Below, one piece after another: positions 8,630 through 12,261 of a stretch of DNA of 12,261 bases (its first letter is position 1; every line of letters starts with the position of its first letter). The translations under genes and the position numbers were made by a program. Source of the stretch: Temnopleurus reevesii (taxonomy: Eukaryota; Echinodermata; Echinoidea; Temnopleuroida; Temnopleuridae). Under the pieces are notes generated by a model that was not told the DNA's origin, searched no databases, and saw only the letters and a program-made list of their open reading frames with translations. The stretch spans positions 1 to 12,261 of the forward strand of contig BQKZ01001082.1 in NCBI GenBank assembly GCA_036244855.1, in the 5' to 3' direction.

Positions 8630-8640
8630 AACATTAAAAG

Positions 8641-9122
8641 AAAAGTATGGTTATTAAAGTGTATGTATATTACAAATAATATTGCATGTTGATGTTATTA
8701 ATGCACATAATTATGAATCATTTCAGAGAAGTTTTATGTAGATTGTGTACTAATTCATCAAATATTGTTGTTCCTATTGTTATATTATAAGCAGATTTCC
8801 ATATTATTCCGAATAGTGATGGGTGTTTATGTTCTGTTTTTGTTTTGGTGATCATGTTTTTTTTTGCGAAGATATGATTGTAAATAAATAAACTAATAAA
8901 TAAACATAATTGACTTCTCTATCGCAATATTTTGTAAAAGATCAGGGATGCCAAAATAAAAATCATATTCTCTTCTAAATATTACATTTGGATAAGGAGA
9001 TGCAAGTAATTGTTCATAAAATAATGCAATTGCGCATCAATCCGTAACAAAGACAGGGTCTGCCCCAGGAAATTCTTGCTTTGGTTGAAAGCAGGTAGAT
9101 TAGAGGAACAGGTAAAAAAAAA
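8641..9122. other. AT-rich region, possible LINE 3' UTR remnant
   Basis: No coding. 8883-8907 carries AAATAAATAAACTAATAAATAAA, a LINE-tail-like low-complexity stretch preceded by a T run at 8858-8866. Beyond that nothing was recognised. Confidence 0.45.
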
Positions 9123-9275
9123 TTGAAGTAAATCCGACAAGAAATTATGAATATTTCAATTATACGACTGAACAATGGTTTTCATAAATCACTACAAATT
9201 GGCATGACAAACAACTGTTGAGTAATGACAGTGAAATCTTCATAACTTTCTTATTCATGGTCGGATTTGCTTCAA
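9123..9275. repeat. imperfect inverted repeat (foldback remnant)
   Basis: The left arm 9123-9158 (TTGAAGTAAATCCGACAAGAAA onward) pairs with the right arm 9232-9275. On the minus strand the right arm reads TTGAAGCAAATCCGACCATG and then AAGTTATGAAGATTTCA. Mismatches and an insertion show age. The spacer is about 73 bases. No target duplication was recognised. It resembles a decayed MITE-type element. Confidence 0.6.
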
Positions 9276-9541
9276 ACATTTATTTTCAATCCATTCGTCT
9301 CATATTTCTGCTTTTAATCAATGCAAGATTTTTCTCGTACATACCCAGTCAAAGATCCATCACCATTTCCTCTACAGAACAAGATGAATAAACTGTATCA
9401 ACAAGTGTGTCATGTCCCTCAGGCAAAATTACCTTGTAAATGAGAGTCTCAAATACTTATCAGTGGATGATTAAAACTTCTCTGAAGAAACAAGTGCAAT
9501 GTATGATGGTATGGTGGCCTTCCAAGGCCAAATCCATAATA

Positions 9542-9717
9542 CAGTGAAACCTCTTTATAACGAGGTCCTTGGGACCATGAAAATTACCTTTTTATATCAG
9601 GTTCCTCACTATATCAGAGTAACAAACAAGGAACTATAAGGAGCTGGGACCAATAAAATCACCTTGTTATAACAGGTATCGTGCTATATCAGACCTCTTT
9701 ATAACGAGGTTCCACTG
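9542..9717. mobile_element. Tigger/pogo-like MITE with TA target duplication
   Basis: This 176-base element has terminal inverted repeats of about 26 bases with four mismatches. The left tip is CAGTGAAACCTCTTTATAAC (9542-9561) and the right tip on the minus strand is CAGTGGAACCTCGTTATAAA. TA flanks both ends (9540-9541, 9718-9719), and the CAGT tips plus TA duplication fit the Tc1/mariner superfamily, Tigger/pogo group. The interior holds a 48-base direct repeat in two diverged copies (9571-9618 and 9646-9693, offset 75), each running from GGGACCA to CTATATCAGA. No transposase is encoded, so it moved in trans. Confidence 0.8.
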
Positions 9718-9821
9718 TACCCGTCTACATTTCCTAGATGTAGCACACTGTTATAGAGGAAAATAGGACAGAAAATTTAAGGAATGTGATTTTTTTGTTG
9801 GTATGTCTGCAAAGTGCTCAC

Positions 9822-9891
9822 CTATATTTACTCTTTAGCATCCCCACTGTGAGATTGTCTTGGGCAAGCTTCTCTGTGTACCACTCTCCAG
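9822..9891 (-). CDS. PUS7: PUS7-like pseudouridine synthase, internal exon A
   Basis: This is a 70-base internal exon on the minus strand. The acceptor is strong (pyrimidine-rich stretch, TTTGTTTTAG|CTGG) and the donor is ATATAG|GTGAGC. With two leading bases finishing a codon begun in the previous exon, it reads GEWYTEKLAQDNL then TVGMLKSKY, and it ends with AG that is completed by the first G of exon B (Arg). The other two frames contain stops. The peptide matches, from memory, the insert region of PUS7 homologues that follows the 'PLPG..V.YP' segment and precedes 'YSLxGAYRK'. The exon is flanked by a 2.2-kb intron upstream and a 6.4-kb intron downstream, the latter carrying an antisense LINE. 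The in-phase join to exon B is the main support. No similarity search was possible. Confidence 0.85.
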
Positions 9892-10460
9892 CTAAAACAA
9901 AGAAAATCATACAATTAGACAGAAATTACTGAAAAGCAAATTTGATCAAATTTCACTGTTTTGATTCAAATTGTCGTTTTTAAGCATAATCATACTATTA
10001 ATATGTATTTAGTTCAGTGCAATGCAAAATTCTTGGCTACCTGTTATCACTAGAAAGGCTCAGAACAAGACATTTTCCAGTGATCCCACTGTGGTTCCAA
10101 TGTCCTGGGGTTTATAGCGATAACACAAGTAAGGAATTCAGACATGCAAATATACAATAAATTGAAGAAAAAATTGTCATGCATTGGTTTATCAAAGTTG
10201 AAGAAGCATAATGGGGAAAACACATGTGTGGTTCCTAATTGTACATATATTGTAGAAGGATATTAAATATTGGCTCCATTCTAATACAAAGGGATAAAAT
10301 AATCACATCAGTATTGAAAATTTCAACTGGACATCAAGATCATCTTTTATGTCAAAATATCTATACAAAAATTCAACTTAAACTTCCTTTAAAGAAGTTA
10401 ATGCTGCTTATCACAAGGCTGCAAAATTAATGTACATCTTCATCATTGATAGAAGATTGA
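9892..10460. other. intronic AT-rich sequence, nothing recognised
   Basis: Apart from the exon A acceptor at its start, I see no coding, repeat or structured element. The short plus-strand frame at 10239-10430 has no recognisable features. Confidence 0.6.
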
Positions 10461-10466
10461 CCTTGA

Positions 10467-10482
10467 TATATATATATATATA
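10467..10482. repeat. (TA)8 microsatellite
   Basis: Eight TA units followed by TAGAGATAGATATA. Simple sequence within the intron. Confidence 0.85.
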
Positions 10483-10517
10483 GAGATAGATATAAATCAA
10501 CAGAGTGAAAGATTCAA

Positions 10518-10610
10518 TGGGGCAGAAAAAAGAAAGAGAGAAATGATGGGGAGAGAAAGAGAGAGAGAGGGGGTGGGGTACAGATAGTAAGATGGAGAAA
10601 AAAGCAGTGG
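10518..10610 (+). repeat. purine-rich (GA)n tract
   Basis: A stretch of A and G with few interruptions (GAAAAAAGAAAGAGAGAAATG, GAGAGAAAGAGAGAGAGAGG, GGGTGGGG). Low-complexity polypurine strand on plus. Confidence 0.7.
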
Positions 10611-10929
10611 GAGCAAATATAACAGGTCAAAAAAAGATTATATAACAGGGAAACCAAATTATGATGAGCTTGGACATATGAGTGAATTACTTAAAACAAG
10701 AAGATTCTTTGAGCCGAATTTTCATTTGCCCATATTAACCATTTGGCAGCGATGAAACTGGTTTTTCATCTGTAAAATACTTGGAATTTCTTGGCAGTTC
10801 TAAGAATAAAAATTACATTTTCAGAAGGCCAAAGACTGGCCTTTCTTTGACTTATTCAGCAATGAAATAATCAGATAAGATAGCCTTCCAATTAGACAAA
10901 GCTAATACTGGCCACATAGCTATACACAT

Positions 10930-10950
10930 AGCCTACCTCATGGGTAGGCT
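10930..10950. repeat. short perfect hairpin
   Basis: AGCCTACC and GGTAGGCT form a perfect 8-bp stem with a 5-base loop (TCATG). A second small stem, AAGGCCA/TGGCCTT, lies at 10825-10843. No function is evident. They mark the start of a symmetry-rich stretch. Confidence 0.7.
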
Positions 10951-10994
10951 GGGGAACACTGGCCTACACCCAAAGGGTTAGAATGGTACTTTAA

Positions 10995-10995
10995 N
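10995..10995. other. ambiguous base (N)
   Basis: A single N in the given sequence, indicating an unresolved base in the source assembly. Confidence 0.99.
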
Positions 10996-11215
10996 CTGGC
11001 GGGTAATACATGAAATACGAAATTCTTGCTAACTTGTACAAGCAAATTAATTTCATGAATGCTTAAAAAATAAAATTGATGGGAAGTAATGATAGAAACT
11101 TTGTTGGAGTACTTAGTTTAGTCATTGATCTTTCTACATTCACTATTACAAATACCAAGATCGCGTTTATAAAGGTGTTATTACCCATCAAAAGAGAACA
11201 TACTGATGCTACTTT

Positions 11216-11239
11216 GGGAACCGAGTATACCCGGTTCCC
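11216..11239. repeat. 24-bp near-palindrome, copy 1
   Basis: The left half is GGGAACCGAGTA and the right half TACCCGGTTCCC. It is symmetric except for one base pair (A at 11224 against C). It is the close partner of the palindrome at 11259. Confidence 0.9.
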
Positions 11240-11258
11240 GTATATGAGTGGGGTTTGT

Positions 11259-11282
11259 GGGAACCGGGTATACCCGGTTCCC
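11259..11282. repeat. 24-bp perfect palindrome, copy 2
   Basis: GGGAACCGGGTA is followed immediately by its exact reverse complement, with no spacer. It lies 43 bases after copy 1 and differs from it at a single base. Confidence 0.95.
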
Positions 11283-11296
11283 GTCGTCAACGGGTT

Positions 11297-11443
11297 AAGG
11301 TTGCAGAAACTACGACAGTCCTATGGAAGCTTGTAAGTGTAATGCTAAGGCGAGTTTGTACAATTCGCCTTCACAAGTTGGATAACTCGCCTTTGCACTG
11401 TACGTATAAACTTCCGTAGGACTGTCGTAGTGTCTGAAACCTT
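11297..11443. mobile_element. foldback (MITE-like) element with 60-base arms
   Basis: This is a 147-base near-symmetric element. The left arm starts AAGGTTGCAGAAACTACGAC and the right arm, on the minus strand, starts AAGGTTTCAGACACTACGAC. The 21-base core (11309-11329 against 11411-11431) has one mismatch. Symmetry continues to the inner GGCGAGTT blocks, which themselves form nested inverted repeats (GGCGAGTTTGTACAATTCGCC and a partner). No target duplication is clear. It has no coding capacity. Confidence 0.75.
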
Positions 11444-11799
11444 GAGGTTTTGGCTCGAGAACCCTACTCAGTTTTTGGGGGTATTCCACATTATTACCTG
11501 ATCAAGACGTTTTAGAGACATGATATAAACTTGTATTTTATTTGTCTCTATTGACTTGCACAACATCGATTACGTCACAATGCCTCATCGCTTTGTAGAG
11601 TGGAATACGCGATATCAATGGCGTTTGTGTACAAAATTGGCGGTCCATAATAGCGGTATTTCCCTCTACGTCCCCAGGGTTCCCAGGGCAGCTGATATGT
11701 GGATATCCAGTGCGCGCAGTGGATTGCAGCGAGCCAGGCTGGTACGTGTGTGTGGACTGTGTGTGCAGTCAACCGCTGATTTGTAAAAAAAAACTTTGG
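11444..11799. other. GC- and CpG-richer intronic patch, no gene recognised
   Basis: From about 11560 to 11780 the base composition is noticeably richer in GC and CpG than its surroundings (ATTACGTCA, GCGCGCAG, GGCGGTCC). A 76-codon plus-strand frame and opposite frames are open here, but none shows a recognised motif. It may be part of an unrecognised transposon. Confidence 0.4.
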
Positions 11800-11832
11800 G
11801 GATCATATTTTGGATCATATTTTGGATCATAC
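11800..11832 (+). repeat. 12-base tandem repeat, 2.7 copies
   Basis: GGATCATATTTT is repeated twice and followed by GGATCATAC. It is a small minisatellite. Confidence 0.9.
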
Positions 11833-11874
11833 TTTGCCTTGGTAAGTCCAACACTTTAATAAATCACGTCAGGT

Positions 11875-12018
11875 AATAATAATAATATTGACTGACCTTT
11901 CTTTCGCGAGATACCACAAATATTTCCCTCGTCTTCGACTCAGGGAAAATATGGATGCCGTGAGGGAAATATGTGTGGTATCTCCCTCAAGGCCAGTCAA
12001 TATTATATAATTATTATC
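11875..12018. mobile_element. foldback (MITE-like) element, TAATATTGACTG termini
   Basis: The ends read ATAATATTGACTGACCTT on plus and ATAATATTGACTGGCCTT on minus. An inner 23-base arm pair (11908-11930 against 11962-11984, GAGATACCACA-A/C-ATATTTCCCTC) differs at one base, leaving a loop with a further GGGAAAATAT-type symmetry. The AT-rich TAATAATAAT tips make the exact border and target site uncertain. It sits about 100 bases into the intron after exon C. Confidence 0.75.
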
Positions 12019-12036
12019 AGCTAGGTTGGATATCAC

Positions 12037-12117
12037 ATCCTCCTTCTCCTCCCCCTTCTTCTCCTCCCCCTCCTTCTCCTCATTCTCCTTCTCTTCCTCC
12101 TCCTCTACTTCCCCTAC
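12037..12117 (-). repeat. polypurine tract (minus strand) abutting the exon C donor
   Basis: On the sense (minus) strand the intron opens GTAGGGGAAGTAGAGG and continues with about 80 bases of GAG/GAA/GGG units. It is compositionally like the Glu-rich coding tract at 12226-12261 on the other side of the donor. G-rich intron starts can act as splicing enhancers; here that is only a possibility. Confidence 0.75.
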
Positions 12118-12261
12118 CTCCCCAAAAACAAAATTCATCGTCGTCCGGAGGATAATGTACGGTACATCATGACTAGGGAGGGGTAAAACCACATCATAGA
12201 TGGTAAACTCATCTCCCTCTCCATCCTCCTCCTCCTCCTCCTCCCCCTCCTCCTCCTCCCC
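12118..12261 (-). CDS. PUS7: PUS7-like pseudouridine synthase, exon C (partial, frame disturbed)
   Basis: This is the upstream-most visible exon of a TruD/PUS7-type pseudouridine synthase, which isomerises uridine in tRNA and mRNA. Read on the minus strand from 12261, it encodes a run of Glu and Gly codons followed by DGEGDEFTIYDVVLPLPSHDV. The 'YDVVLPLP' core matches the family from memory. The exon has no acceptor in the window. The best donor is GGGGAG|GTAGGG at 12118/12117. That donor leaves phase 1, which is what exon A needs, but only in the frame read after a near-duplicated 5-base step (GTACC then GTACA, minus strand, 12165-12156). In the shifted frame HYPPDDDE follows, resembling the family's V-x-Y-P continuation. 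In the unshifted frame, splicing to exon A reaches a stop within exon A. The usual PLPG glycine is AGT (Ser). This may be a real frameshift allele, a decaying copy, an assembly error, or another splice form. Confidence 0.68.

Larger units (their letters stand above)
6103..8640 (+). mobile_element. L1/Tx1-type non-LTR retrotransposon, defective copy
   Basis: This is a decayed LINE lying antisense within the PUS7-like intron. Parts appear in the canonical order: APE-type endonuclease (6103-6690), the later half of the reverse transcriptase with YADD (6692-7240), then the C-terminal region ending in a Cys/His knuckle (7245-8573), an AATAAA and an A-rich end. The endonuclease C-terminus and the RT fingers plus motif A are missing through an internal deletion near 6690. 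At least three frameshifts and two stop codons break the rest. No ORF1 protein was seen upstream. The 5' border abuts an AT-rich tail and the 3' border is approximate; no target duplication could be assigned. The copy is certainly non-autonomous. Confidence 0.85.
3467..9821 (-). other. intron of PUS7-like gene between exons A and B
   Basis: The intron begins GTGAGC at 9821 and ends GCAG at 3467 on the minus strand. It is 6355 bases long and joins exon A (phase 2 end) to exon B (phase 1 completion). It contains a plus-strand, and therefore antisense, LINE pseudogene, a Tigger-like MITE, a SINE-like fragment and a pair of diverged repeats. The borders are read from the sequence. The intron itself is inferred from the in-phase peptide. 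Confidence 0.8.
9892..12117 (-). other. intron of PUS7-like gene between exons C and A
   Basis: The proposed donor is GTAGGG at 12117 and the acceptor is TTTTAG at 9892, about 2.2 kb apart. The donor side starts with a long purine-rich tract (sense strand). Next come a foldback element, a 12-base tandem repeat, a second foldback and two 24-bp palindromes. The acceptor is clear. The donor is the best phase-compatible choice but less certain because of the frame problem in exon C. Confidence 0.6.

Noticed and set aside
11556..11786. 76-codon plus-strand frame in the CpG-richer patch, with overlapping minus frames
   Set aside because: No recognisable domain, and several frames are open at once because of the higher GC. 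It lies inside an intron on the opposite strand from PUS7 and has no support as an exon.
11842..11847. GTAAGT on plus, a strong donor-like word
   Set aside because: It is preceded by the 12-base tandem repeat and no coding exon, and no matching plus-strand acceptor or peptide was found. Probably fortuitous.

Overview
The window looks like intron-rich, AT-rich DNA from an animal nuclear genome. Most likely it is a marine invertebrate and plausibly a deuterostome such as an echinoderm, but the sequence alone does not settle the species. The reasons are spliced coding exons with GT/AG borders, a decayed L1/Tx1-type LINE, several miniature inverted-repeat elements, and tandem 'TGACCTTTGACC' repeats. 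There are no bacterial gene layouts, tRNAs, rRNAs or CRISPR arrays.

The one host gene I can recognise is on the minus strand: a homologue of PUS7, the TruD-family tRNA/mRNA pseudouridine synthase. Three exons are in the window. In transcript order they are exon C (12261-12118, running off the right edge), exon A (9891-9822) and exon B (3466-3407). A and B join in phase, giving conserved PUS7 features such as SLPGAYRK and PTNVSW. Exon C carries a Glu-rich tract and the FTIYDVVLPLP signature. It contains a near-duplicated 5-base step at 12156-12165 that throws the expected reading frame off, and a Ser where the family normally has Gly.

Layout from left to right: 1-3406 is downstream of exon B, presumably intron. 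It holds a small Harbinger-like MITE (171-336), scattered near-identical 15-base boxes GGTAACGGAAGGACA (362-2732), and about four diverged tandem units of 140-160 bp, most with nuclear-receptor DR1-like sites (about 1905-2527). Exon B follows. The 6.4-kb intron between B and A contains a diverged repeat pair, a SINE-like fragment, and a plus-strand LINE pseudogene (6103 to about 8640) with endonuclease, partial reverse transcriptase and C-terminal pieces broken by stops, frameshifts and a large internal deletion. It also holds an imperfect foldback (9123-9275) and a Tigger/pogo-like MITE (9542-9717, TA target duplication). The 2.2-kb intron between A and C is rich in symmetric DNA: twin 24-bp palindromes, two foldback elements, and a polypurine/polypyrimidine tract that runs into the exon C donor.

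Only the PUS7 exons are likely to serve the host directly. Most of the rest is transposon or repeat debris in its introns. The LINE is antisense to the gene. No previously undescribed protein system is evident. The most unusual items are the conserved 15-base box array, the palindrome cluster near exon C, and the disturbed reading frame in exon C.
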